The notes under the pieces were generated by a model that was not told the DNA's origin, searched no databases, and worked only from the letters and a program-made list of their open reading frames with translations. A stretch of DNA of 37,644 nucleotides from Anaerolineales bacterium (lineage in GTDB: Bacteria; Chloroflexota; Anaerolineae; Anaerolineales; Villigracilaceae): assembly GCA_016744335.1 (NCBI GenBank), contig JADGEO010000036.1, forward strand, positions 1-37,644, given 5' to 3'. The position numbers and the translations under genes were made by a program. This document shows positions 20,871 to 28,927 of this stretch, one piece after another. Each line of letters opens with the position of its first letter. The first letter of the stretch is position 1.

Positions 20871-22559
20871 ATGACCTTTAAAGACAACATCATCATCCTT
20901 TTCCTCGCTCTTGTGCTTGCACTGGGTGTTGCATCTACTCAATCCACGCCCAGCTATATGGATGCGGATTATTATTACGCCACAGGCATTCAGCTTGCTG
21001 AGGGTAAGGGTTTTACCGAGCCCTTTTTATGGAATTATTTGGAAGATGCAGATGGATTGCCGCACCCCTCCCACGCGTATTGGATGCCTCTTGCCTCTAT
21101 TCTATCTGCTTTTGGGATGCGCCTCACACGTGAATTTGGGTTTGCTTCTGCTCAAATGCCTTTTATTTTACTTTCAGCTTTGGTGCCATTAATTACTGCA
21201 TATTTAGCATTTTTCTTAACCCAAAAACGTAGTCTTGCATTCACATCTGCTTTTCTTGCTATCTTTAGAGGATATTATACGCCCAATTTACTTACAACTG
21301 ATTCTTTTAGCCTTTATATGATACTAGGGGGGAGCTTTCTTCTTGCATTGAAAATAGAACGTTTATGGCTAAAAGCCATTATTTTAGGTGCACTCTCTGC
21401 CCTCCTCCACCTTACTCGCGCAGATGGTGCAATTTGGCTGATAATTACCACAATTTCACTTATTATGTTTCATTTTTCACGTTTTACGCAATACGCAACA
21501 CGCAAGAACTTTCTACTTTCTACTTTCTACTCGCTACTTCTCCTCCTCTCATCCTACGCCCTCCTCATAACCCCTTGGTTTCTTCGTAATTATCGTGTTT
21601 TCGGCACAATCCTCTCGCCAAATGCTGACCAAGTGCTCTGGCTTACCTCTTATAATCAGATTTTTGCTTACCCCGCTGGCAACCTCTCTCTAGAAACATG
21701 GCTTGCCTCGGGATGGGGTGAAATTATTAAAGCGCGCTTATGGGCATTAAAACTCAATCTTGGTACAGTTTTGGGTGTGCAGAGTAGCGTTATTTTATTG
21801 CCTTTTATTATCGTAGGTGCGTGGCAATATCTCAAAGACCCGAAAGGTTTTAAGCACACCACAATAGAAACAGAATCTTTATTTGCAAAATCATCATATA
21901 AAAAACGCGCCCAGATAAAACCTTTCGGATCTAAATTTCAGATAGTTTTTATCGGCGTCCTCGCGTGGTTCACCACCCTCATCGTTATGACTCTCGTATT
22001 TCCTTTTGCTGGCGCGCGGGGTGGATTCTTCCATTCTGGAGCGGCACTTCAGCCTTTATGGTGGGCACTTGCCCCGATTGGTTTAGCGCGTGTTATTGTG
22101 TGGATGGTAGAAAATAAAGGATGGAAACCAGAGTCGTTAAAAATGTTCTCCGTGATGTTAGTTCTCGTGATGGTTTTGTTGACGGGCGCGATAATGTGGG
22201 GGCGGGTACTTAGCCCAACAGCGCGCACCCAAGCCCAAAACACAGGCGTTTCGCTTTATACATCCATAGAAAAAGATGTTTTAGAGATTGAAAACCCGTC
22301 TAAAAACGCGGCGGTTATCACCTCCAATCCCCCTGGTTATTATCTTGCCAGCGAAAGATACGCACTCGCCTTACCCGATGGCGGTATTGAAACTGTTTTG
22401 GCAATTGCTAAACGCTACGATGCTGAGTTTTTGGTTTTAGAGGAGGGGAGTGTGCCAGATGATTTAATGCCCGTTTTTGATGCCCCTACTGAATGGGAAG
22501 GTTTGACCTTGCTAGCAGAAATAAGAGGAGCGAAAATCTTTGTTATCGAAAAAGAATAA
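20871..22559 (+). CDS. GT-C (GT39/PMT-like) membrane glycosyltransferase
   Basis: 562 residues with about 10-12 hydrophobic helices. After the first helix the loop SYMDADYYYATGIQLAEGKG resembles the donor-facing acidic loop of GT39-type enzymes (paired Asp). The C-terminal ~90 residues form a soluble domain (SKNAAVITSNPPGYYLASER...FLVLEEGSVPDDL). Residues ~202-228 are encoded by repeat-like DNA containing three copies of a 7-base unit (TTTCTAC) and may be an insertion. It overlaps the next gene by 20 bases, so the two glycosyltransferases are co-expressed. Donor and acceptor unknown. Confidence 0.75.
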   Translation: MTFKDNIIILFLALVLALGVASTQSTPSYMDADYYYATGIQLAEGKGFTEPFLWNYLEDADGLPHPSHAYWMPLASILSAFGMRLTREFGFASAQMPFILLSALVPLITAYLAFFLTQKRSLAFTSAFLAIFRGYYTPNLLTTDSFSLYMILGGSFLLALKIERLWLKAIILGALSALLHLTRADGAIWLIITTISLIMFHFSRFTQYATRKNFLLSTFYSLLLLLSSYALLITPWFLRNYRVFGTILSPNADQVLWLTSYNQIFAYPAGNLSLETWLASGWGEIIKARLWALKLNLGTVLGVQSSVILLPFIIVGAWQYLKDPKGFKHTTIETESLFAKSSYKKRAQIKPFGSKFQIVFIGVLAWFTTLIVMTLVFPFAGARGGFFHSGAALQPLWWALAPIGLARVIVWMVENKGWKPESLKMFSVMLVLVMVLLTGAIMWGRVLSPTARTQAQNTGVSLYTSIEKDVLEIENPSKNAAVITSNPPGYYLASERYALALPDGGIETVLAIAKRYDAEFLVLEEGSVPDDLMPVFDAPTEWEGLTLLAEIRGAKIFVIEKE

Positions 22560-24042
22560 TATCGTTTTGGCAGTTGCAACAGTATTGAGCGTTGGTATTT
22601 ATCTCCTTGCTAGTCAGCTTAAATTTCGTATTGGCTTCCCTTTAGACGATGCTTGGATTCACCAAACTTACGCCAGAAATTTAGCAGAGTGGGGGCAGTG
22701 GGCGTTTTGGCGCGGGGCAACTTCGGGCGACTCGATGGTTTTGGGCGGTTTCACTGCTTTGGGCGGCTCTACTGCTTCGGGCGGTTCGACTGCCCCCCTT
22801 TGGTCAGCATTATTGGCGTTGGGTTATTGGATAAAAATCCCTTTTTATTTTTGGACTTATGCGCTCGGCGGGGTACTTTTATGGGCGTTGGCAGTTTTAG
22901 GTGAGTATTTTTTGCGCGAAATTGTTCCTGTTTATCAAATTAAATACCCGCTTGTTGGTATTTTCATAATCGGTGAGTGGCATTTGGTTTGGGCGAGCGT
23001 ATCGGGTATGGAAACTTTGCTCTATACACTCGTCGTGACCACAGTTTTGGTTTTTCTCGCAATCGGTAAACGCAAATTTTTACTTTTGGGTGCTTTAGTT
23101 GGGATTAGTTTATGGGTGCGTCCAGGCGGCGTGACGCTTTTGGGACCCGTATTGGTCGTATTGTTTTTTTCTCGGAAAGAGCGTATTTGGCAGAATCTCT
23201 TCAATCTCTCTCTTGGGTTTGGCGTCTTTCTCGCCCTTTACCTTCTCTTTAATCTTGCCATTACTGGAACGCCCCTTCCCAATACCTTTTATGCCAAACA
23301 AGCTGAGTATGCTATATTACGTGAGCTACCTTTGATAAAGCGATTTTTTGAGCAAATCACCCTTCCCTTAGTTGGTGCGGGGGTGTTGCTCTTGCCGGGT
23401 GTTTTTTACTTTGTATGGCATTCTCGCCGTAATATCGCTGTTCTTGTTGGCTATCTTTGGTTTTTAGGTTACGCGGCAATTTATGCAGTACAACTCCCTG
23501 TTACTTATCAGCATGGGCGTTATTTCATTCCCGCCATGCCCATTTTTTTTCTATGGGGATTAGCGGGACTGTTTCAGCTTTTAGCAGACATTCGTTCCAA
23601 AGAAAAAAGGCGGATGATTGCCCTAGCGTGGGGGGGCGCACTTGTATTGCTCTGGGGTGCTTTTTATATGCTTGGGGCTAATCATTATGCAGATGATGTG
23701 ACCTTTGTCGAAACAGAGATGGTTGCCACTGCACATTGGGTGAACGAAAATCTTGCCCAAGATGTGTTGATTGCCGCACATGATATTGGCGCATTGGGCT
23801 ATTTTGACGGACGAGAAATCATTGATTTAGCCGGCTTAGTTTCTCCTGAAGTGATCCCCTTTATGAGAGATGAAGAAAAGTTGGCTAATTATCTCAATGA
23901 AAAAGAGATTGAGTATCTAATTATCTTTCCGTCTTGGTATAGAACCCTGTCAGAAGGGCTTCCTATTGTGTATAATACAAATAGTTCTTTTGCTCCTAAA
24001 ATAGGAGGGGAGAATATGACGGTATATAAATGGATTCCCTAA
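22540..24042 (+). CDS. GT-C type membrane glycosyltransferase with an expanded GGSTA loop
   Basis: 500 residues, starting at TTG 22540 with AGGAG nine bases upstream and overlapping the previous gene by 20 bases. The first loop FRIGFPLDDAWIHQTYARNLA carries the DD motif expected for GT-C enzymes, followed by a GGSTAPLW block as in this family's .GSTSPLW pattern. Residues 68-85 are three tandem GG(F/S)TA hexads that appear to be an expansion. About 11 hydrophobic helices and a C-terminal soluble domain (from ~395) follow. The soluble tail has HDIGALGYFDGREIIDLAGL, typical of this family. Role: sugar transfer outside the membrane. Confidence 0.78.
   Translation: MLSKKNNIVLAVATVLSVGIYLLASQLKFRIGFPLDDAWIHQTYARNLAEWGQWAFWRGATSGDSMVLGGFTALGGSTASGGSTAPLWSALLALGYWIKIPFYFWTYALGGVLLWALAVLGEYFLREIVPVYQIKYPLVGIFIIGEWHLVWASVSGMETLLYTLVVTTVLVFLAIGKRKFLLLGALVGISLWVRPGGVTLLGPVLVVLFFSRKERIWQNLFNLSLGFGVFLALYLLFNLAITGTPLPNTFYAKQAEYAILRELPLIKRFFEQITLPLVGAGVLLLPGVFYFVWHSRRNIAVLVGYLWFLGYAAIYAVQLPVTYQHGRYFIPAMPIFFLWGLAGLFQLLADIRSKEKRRMIALAWGGALVLLWGAFYMLGANHYADDVTFVETEMVATAHWVNENLAQDVLIAAHDIGALGYFDGREIIDLAGLVSPEVIPFMRDEEKLANYLNEKEIEYLIIFPSWYRTLSEGLPIVYNTNSSFAPKIGGENMTVYKWIP
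22741..22794 (+). repeat. 18-bp tandem repeat, three copies, in a glycosyltransferase gene
   Basis: Units at 22741-22758, 22759-22776 and 22777-22794, consensus TTGGGCGGTTCTACTGCT, in frame as LGG(F/S)TA. Copies differ at a few positions. They extend the extracellular first loop just before APLW. Confidence 0.8.
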
Positions 24043-24083
24043 GAATTTTGCAATTTTTTTATCATATTTTAAAATAAGTGCTG

Positions 24084-24092
24084 TGCTATACT
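24084..24092 (+). promoter_or_regulatory. Extended -10 promoter of the two-component system
   Basis: TGCTATACT (TATACT 24087-24092), 42 bases upstream of the response regulator ATG. The preceding gene ends at 24042, so this should be the promoter of the regulator/kinase pair. Confidence 0.5.
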
Positions 24093-24134
24093 CGTGACAC
24101 TTAATCAACTTCAAGGGAAAGAAAAGAGATAGCT

Positions 24135-24842
24135 ATGGAAAAAATAAAAATAATTGTAGTAGATGATCACCCCTTATTTCGACAAGGCGTTGTCGACGCA
24201 TTATCGTTAGAGCCAGATATGACCGTTATAGGGCAGGCTTCTACAGGGGAAGATGCCTTAGAAGTTATTCGTTCTCTTTCACCAGATGTAGCTGTAATAG
24301 ATGTTAACTTGCCGGGCTTAAATGGGCAACAAGTTACCCACCGTGTTGTGCAAGAGAAATTGGATACGCGGGTATTATTGCTTACAGGGTATGACGATAT
24401 TGAGCAAGCCTTACACGCGGCAATTGCTGGGGCGGCGGCATATTGTGCTAAAGAAATTGGTCCTAAGCGATTAATCCAAAGTATTCGAGAGATAGCCAAA
24501 GGGAAATTTGTTATAGCAGAGCAAGTTTTATCTCGAGAAGAAGTAGAGTTATGGATTAAAGACAATATGGTGGCAACAAAGCGTACTTATAGTGAGCCAG
24601 GAATGCCATTCCACCCTTTGTCAAAACGAGAAATGGAAGTCCTTTCTTGTGTTGTGCGCGGCATGAGCAACAAAGAAATTGCCGTATTATTGGGGATTAG
24701 CCATCAAACCGTTAAAAACCACGTTACTGCTATTTTGAGAAAATTTGGTGTCGAAGATCGTACGCAGGCTGTTGTCTACGCGTTAAAACGTGGATGGGTT
24801 CAATTAGGCGATGATGATAACGATAATGAGCAAAACGCATAG
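24135..24842 (+). CDS. NarL/FixJ-family response regulator
   Basis: 235 residues. Receiver domain 1-~125 with acidic pair D10/D11, phospho-acceptor D56 (VAVIDVNLPG), switch T84 and K106 (AAYCAKE). A LuxR-type HTH follows (FHPLSKREMEVLSCVVRGMSNKEIAVLLGISHQTVKNHVTAILRKFGVEDRTQAVVYAL). It is followed 11 bases later by a DegS-like kinase, its likely partner. Position upstream of the tad cluster suggests control of Flp pilus genes or surface behaviour; that target is inferred. Confidence 0.93.
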   Translation: MEKIKIIVVDDHPLFRQGVVDALSLEPDMTVIGQASTGEDALEVIRSLSPDVAVIDVNLPGLNGQQVTHRVVQEKLDTRVLLLTGYDDIEQALHAAIAGAAAYCAKEIGPKRLIQSIREIAKGKFVIAEQVLSREEVELWIKDNMVATKRTYSEPGMPFHPLSKREMEVLSCVVRGMSNKEIAVLLGISHQTVKNHVTAILRKFGVEDRTQAVVYALKRGWVQLGDDDNDNEQNA

Positions 24843-24853
24843 GAGAATCTAGT

Positions 24854-25888
24854 ATGGTTTTATCTCAGATTAACGATGATATGGTAGAAAGAGAAATTCT
24901 TGATATAGAAGCAGAACTTGATGAAACTGAAAGCTCATTAGGTGAAATAACCCTAATGATAGAGCAAAGTCAAGAAGAAGTTGGGAAGCTAACTCAGCGA
25001 AACGCCGCTATAACAGCCCACTTACAACAAATTAAATCAGATATATCTTCTATGTCTGCAGAAGAAGTTCGTATGACCTACGACTCTGCCTTAGAAGCAC
25101 AACAGCGATTACTCGTAATGCGTGGGCAATTAGACAAACTGCAAAATGATAAGACACACCTTGAACGGTATAAACTGGTCTTAAAACAGGCAAATGGGGT
25201 TGAGAGTCAGGAGCCATCTCAAGTAGGCGGAAGACAGCGAAGTGAAGCGACAAATATTGAAATGATTGTTAACGCACAAGAGTCTGAGCGTCAGCGTTTG
25301 TCTCGTCAAATGCACGATGGTCCTGCGCAAGCCTTATCCAATTTTATTTTGCAGGCTGAGATTGCACAGCGACTTTTATCCGTTGATGTTGAACAGGCAA
25401 GAGATGAATTGAACAGCCTGAAATCATCAGCGATGCGTACTTTTCAGAAAGTGCGTAATTTTATTTTTGAGCTTCGCCCGATGATGCTTGACGATTTAGG
25501 ACTAGTTCCTACTATTCGGCGTTATTCAGAGACTTATAAGGAACAATCTGGCATAGAAATGAATTTGGTTGTTTCTGGAACAGAGAGAAGGTTAGAGTCA
25601 TACCTTGAGGTGATGGTTTTTCGGGCTTTGCAAGAACTTTTAGGGAATGCTTCAAGGCATAGTCATGCCACCGTTGTAAAAGTATATGTTGATGTAGGTG
25701 ATAACCTTATAAAAGTTAGTGTTGATGATAATGGTAAAGGTTTTGACCTTGATAGACTCAATGATGGAGGAAGTTTGGGGTTGAAGCTCATTCGAGATCG
25801 CGTTGAGATGTTGGGAGGTAACTTTGATATCGATAGCTCTATTGGAAAGGGAACGCGGGTTGCGTTTTCTATCCCAGCAGGGAGTTAG
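24854..25888 (+). CDS. Cytosolic DegS-like sensor histidine kinase (HisKA_3)
   Basis: 344 residues with no membrane segment. Residues 1-~135 are a long coiled coil (EILDIEAELDETESSLGEITLMIEQ...), like the DegS sensor domain. The HisKA_3 motif AQESERQRLSRQMHDGPAQALSNF has the phospho-His at H154. The ATPase domain shows the N box (FRALQELLGNASRHSHA), the D box VDDNGKGFD and the GSLGLKLIRDRVEMLGG G box. AGGAG precedes the ATG. It should phosphorylate the regulator encoded just upstream in response to a cytosolic signal. A short hairpin GCTTACAA-AA-TTGTAAGC follows the stop at 25892-25909. Confidence 0.93.
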   Translation: MVLSQINDDMVEREILDIEAELDETESSLGEITLMIEQSQEEVGKLTQRNAAITAHLQQIKSDISSMSAEEVRMTYDSALEAQQRLLVMRGQLDKLQNDKTHLERYKLVLKQANGVESQEPSQVGGRQRSEATNIEMIVNAQESERQRLSRQMHDGPAQALSNFILQAEIAQRLLSVDVEQARDELNSLKSSAMRTFQKVRNFIFELRPMMLDDLGLVPTIRRYSETYKEQSGIEMNLVVSGTERRLESYLEVMVFRALQELLGNASRHSHATVVKVYVDVGDNLIKVSVDDNGKGFDLDRLNDGGSLGLKLIRDRVEMLGGNFDIDSSIGKGTRVAFSIPAGS

Positions 25889-25928
25889 GCGGCTTACAAA
25901 ATTGTAAGCAACAAACCCTATAACCCTC

Positions 25929-25956
25929 TTGTTTTTTTTTCTAAGATGTTTATAAT
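25929..25956 (+). promoter_or_regulatory. Promoter of the Flp pilin gene
   Basis: TTGTTT (25929-25934), 16-base spacer and TATAAT (25951-25956). This is the best -35/-10 pair in the window and suits a highly expressed pilin. The leader is about 50 bases and ends in a near-consensus AGGAGGTG (25998-26005). Confidence 0.6.
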
Positions 25957-26012
25957 ATAACTATCTTCGGTAGAAAACTGAAGAAATCATAAAAAAAAGG
26001 AGGTGCTTTCAC

Positions 26013-26162
26013 ATGTTGTTCTCCCCGAAAGAGAAAGGCCAAGGTTTAGTAGAGTACGCGTTGATTCTTGTTTTAGTCGCTATTGTTGTTATTGCCGCAT
26101 TGACACTACTTGGACCAACCATCGGTGGTATTTTCTCCAGCATTGACACCGAACTTAGCTAG
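26013..26162 (+). CDS. flp: Flp/Fap-type major pilin (49 residues)
   Basis: Short gene with a very strong Shine-Dalgarno (AGGAGGTG). The precursor starts MLFSPKEKG and continues QGLVEYALILVLVAIVVIAA with a hydrophobic helix. Cleavage after KEKG places Glu at +5 and Tyr at +6, as in Flp pilins processed by a TadV/GspO-type peptidase. The C-terminus is short (GGIFSSIDTELS). It is the structural subunit of the Tad pilus whose assembly genes follow. A terminator separates it from cpaB, so it can be expressed above the machinery. No prepilin peptidase gene is in the window. Confidence 0.92.
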   Translation: MLFSPKEKGQGLVEYALILVLVAIVVIAALTLLGPTIGGIFSSIDTELS

Positions 26163-26198
26163 TCGACGCTTAGTAATTAAAGCTATCTCGTAAGAAAA

Positions 26199-26238
26199 AA
26201 AGGTGGGACGTTGTCGTAAGACAGCGTCCCACCTTTTT
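26199..26238 (+). terminator. Terminator between the pilin gene and cpaB
   Basis: Stem AAAGGTGGGACG (26199-26210) with 26225-26236, extended by TGTC/GACA across one mismatch, a GTAA loop, and a T run. Strong intrinsic terminator 37 bases after the pilin stop. Partial readthrough or the next promoter would supply cpaB. Confidence 0.92.
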
Positions 26239-26261
26239 CCTATAAAATAATATGATTTTCC

Positions 26262-26270
26262 TGCTATAAT
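26262..26270 (+). promoter_or_regulatory. Extended -10 promoter for cpaB and the tad assembly genes
   Basis: TGCTATAAT (TATAAT 26265-26270) between the pilin terminator and cpaB. It allows separate transcription of the assembly genes. Confidence 0.55.
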
Positions 26271-26331
26271 TGATTTGTTTGTATTATTCTAATAACGAAA
26301 ATCTTCGAAATTTTAAAAAGAGGAGCTATTC

Positions 26332-27402
26332 ATGCGTAGAGGAAGAATTTTTATCTACTTAGCAATCATATTGCTTATCGCCCTTGGGGGAGCCTACTTT
26401 TTTCTACAGAATCAGTCTACCCCAGAAACAGAGACACAAGAACAAACCTCAGTAAAAATCGTGATGGCTGAGCAAAATATCCCGCAGGGTGGTGAGATTA
26501 CGGATGATGTTTTGGGCTGGATATCTCTGCCAGAAGGAACAGATTTTGAGCACATGTTCCGCTATGAAAATAGAGAAGAAGAACTTGTAGGGAAGTTTGC
26601 TAAATATCCGATAGATCAAGGGGTAATTATTACAGCTCCTATGGTTGGTGAGGCTGGGGAGATTGCTACAACAGGACCGGATTGGGCAAATTTGATCTCA
26701 CCGGGGATGACAGCAGTTTCAATCCCTACCTCTCGTTTATCTTCTGTCGCTTATGGTGTTGCGGATGGCGCTCATGTTAATCTTATTGCTTGCTTTCTTT
26801 TTGTTGATATAGATTCTGGGTTTCAATCTATATTGCCGAATAGAACAGCTTTTGTGTCACAATCTGGGTTTACGCCAAGTGAAGCACCGAGTCTGTCGGC
26901 AAGTGTAAGTGGTGGGCAAACGAGTGAATCATCGGGGGCGGCACAGGGGCGTGTTGAACTTGACCCGACCTTCCAGCAACCTATATATATTGTTCCTTCT
27001 GAAGACCAACGCCCGCGTCCTGTTTGTAAAACTATTTTCCAAGACATTACCGTGTTGAAGTTAGGAAACTTTCCTTTGGGCGGAAGCCAAACTTCCTCTG
27101 AGGGTGAAGATGCGCCTGCCGAGACAGGGACGCAAGCATCAACCAATGCCGATATTGTTACTTTAATTGTATCTCCTCAAGATGCAACTTCTCTGACATA
27201 TATGCTATACGGGGGGGCAGAGTTGACTTTAACATTGCGTAGCGCCAGTGATACATCCAGAGTAGAGACAGAAGCCGCCACATTGCAATTTCTTCTTAGC
27301 CAATACGCAATTCCCGTCCCTGCAAAATTGCCTTATAGCTCTGAGCCTCGTATAGACGATTTGGTACCACCCATTTTAGAAGGCGATGTTGAACAAGAAT
27401 AA
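26332..27402 (+). CDS. cpaB: Flp pilus assembly protein CpaB/RcpC
   Basis: 356 residues. One N-terminal membrane anchor (FIYLAIILLIALGGAYFFL) is followed by the SAF/CpaB domain: VKIVMAEQNIPQGGEITDDVLGWISLPE, then VGKFAKYPIDQGVIITAPMV and SPGMTAVSIPTSRLSSVAYGVADGAHVNLIACFLFVD. A Ser/Gly-rich stretch (~185-205) and a second conserved block near ADIVTLIVSPQDATSLTYMLYGGAELTLTLRSA follow. CpaB is an extracytoplasmic assembly component; in diderms it partners the secretin, here no secretin is found. GAGGAG precedes the ATG. Confidence 0.9.
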   Translation: MRRGRIFIYLAIILLIALGGAYFFLQNQSTPETETQEQTSVKIVMAEQNIPQGGEITDDVLGWISLPEGTDFEHMFRYENREEELVGKFAKYPIDQGVIITAPMVGEAGEIATTGPDWANLISPGMTAVSIPTSRLSSVAYGVADGAHVNLIACFLFVDIDSGFQSILPNRTAFVSQSGFTPSEAPSLSASVSGGQTSESSGAAQGRVELDPTFQQPIYIVPSEDQRPRPVCKTIFQDITVLKLGNFPLGGSQTSSEGEDAPAETGTQASTNADIVTLIVSPQDATSLTYMLYGGAELTLTLRSASDTSRVETEAATLQFLLSQYAIPVPAKLPYSSEPRIDDLVPPILEGDVEQE

Positions 27403-27673
27403 TAGAGAAACACTGGATAGAAACATAGCAACGTACGTGACCCTAACTTGATTTGCCTATAGTAGCATTTGCTTGGCGTAAACTGTTTGGTAGTGTTTAT
27501 GTCGCACAAATGCTCAGGGTTTAAGCACTCAGTTGGAGTTACGCGCGTTGCATTCCATCCATCAGAAGAATCTCAAAAGTGTACTTTTAACAAAAAAACT
27601 TTTAATCCAAGACAATTATTTAGTCAAGATATGGGGCAGAACAGTTAGATAATTTGAATATAGCGGAGAATAC
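27403..27673 (+). other. 271-base gap between cpaB and cpaE with a doubtful 49-codon ORF
   Basis: Contains an ORF 27499-27648 (starts MSHKCSGFKHS) without a good ribosome-binding site and with no recognised family. No clear hairpin or terminator is visible. The stretch may hold a promoter for cpaE, but no -10/-35 pair stands out. Confidence 0.25.
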
Positions 27674-28897
27674 ATGGCTTCCAATAATAAATTTAGAGTA
27701 CTAATTGTTGATGATGTAGCAGAAACTAGAGAAAACGTTCGTAAACTTCTTCAGTTTGAATCTGATGTAGAGGTTGTTGGTGTAGCGGGCACAGGTAGGG
27801 AGGCTATTGATATTGCTCAAGAGGTTGAGCCAGATGTTATCTTGATGGATATTAACATGCCAGATATGGATGGCATTGCCGCTACAGAAGCGATACGCCA
27901 AAAAAACTCTTATGTACAAGTGGTTATTTTATCAGTGCAGGGAGACCCGAATTATTTGCGCCGAGCCATGCAAGCTGGGGCGAGCGATTTTCTCACAAAA
28001 CCACCTACTGGGGATGAGCTTATTACCGCCATTCGGCGGGCAGGGACAATGGCACATCAAGAGAAAGCAAAAGGAGGGGCAAGTGCCGCGGCAGTAACAA
28101 GTAGTGGCTTACCTTCTGTGCCGAGTATTTCCGCATCACAAGGGAAAATAATTGTGGTCTATTCTCCCAAGGGGGGGGTAGGCTGTACAACTTTGGCAGT
28201 TAATCTTGGTATAGCTCTGCATAACGATGAAACCCGAGCGGTAATTGTAGACGGTAATTTGCAATACGGTGATGTGGCACTCTTTATTAATGAGCAGGGG
28301 AAAAACACAATTCTAGATTTAACCTCAATAGCTGATGATTTAGACCCAGAAATAGTGGGTGATGTTATGGTTAAGCACGAGGCTTCTGGGGTGCATGTTT
28401 TGGCGGCACCATCCCGTCCTGAGCAGGCAGAATCTGTGTCTGGCGGAGAATTTTTGAAGACCTTGCAGTACTTACGCCGTTTATATGCTTATGTAGTTAT
28501 TGATACTTCTTCATTGCTTAATGATGTTGTTCTCTCTGCCATAGATGAGAGCGATATAATTGTTTTGGTTGCGACACAAGATATTCCCTCTATAAAAAGT
28601 ACGCAATTATTTCTTAATTTATTGGTGACAAATTTAGGGGCAGACCAAGAATGTGTGGTTTTTGCTATAAATCGTTATGATAAACGTAATGGTATTACTC
28701 CTGAAAAAATAGGCAGTAATTTGAAAATCGATGTTGCCGCGACAGTGGTATTAGATGAGCGAGTTATTCCTCATTCCGTCAATCGAGGCACCCCATTTAT
28801 ATTGGATAGTAAAGCAAAAGTAGCAAGCCGAGGCATTTTGTCTTTGGCAGAGAGTGTACGAACGCGTATTGCTTCTATAGAGACAAGAGATGCCTAG
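27674..28897 (+). CDS. cpaE: CpaE/TadZ-like ATPase with an intact receiver domain
   Basis: 407 residues. Residues 1-~125 are a receiver domain with all phosphorylation residues present: D13/D14, D59 (VILMDINMPD), S87 and K109. After a short Ala/Ser linker the MinD/ParA-like ATPase begins at ~157 with the deviant Walker A SPKGGVGCTTLAVNLG, then VIVDGNLQYGDVALF and VVIDTSSLLNDVVLSAIDESD. TadZ proteins localise the pilus machine to one site. The receiver is complete here, so phosphorylation could control placement or assembly. Followed after 30 bases by cpaF. Confidence 0.92.
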   Translation: MASNNKFRVLIVDDVAETRENVRKLLQFESDVEVVGVAGTGREAIDIAQEVEPDVILMDINMPDMDGIAATEAIRQKNSYVQVVILSVQGDPNYLRRAMQAGASDFLTKPPTGDELITAIRRAGTMAHQEKAKGGASAAAVTSSGLPSVPSISASQGKIIVVYSPKGGVGCTTLAVNLGIALHNDETRAVIVDGNLQYGDVALFINEQGKNTILDLTSIADDLDPEIVGDVMVKHEASGVHVLAAPSRPEQAESVSGGEFLKTLQYLRRLYAYVVIDTSSLLNDVVLSAIDESDIIVLVATQDIPSIKSTQLFLNLLVTNLGADQECVVFAINRYDKRNGITPEKIGSNLKIDVAATVVLDERVIPHSVNRGTPFILDSKAKVASRGILSLAESVRTRIASIETRDA

Positions 28898-28927
28898 CTA
28901 GAAAGTGGGTAGTATGGAGAAAAATCA

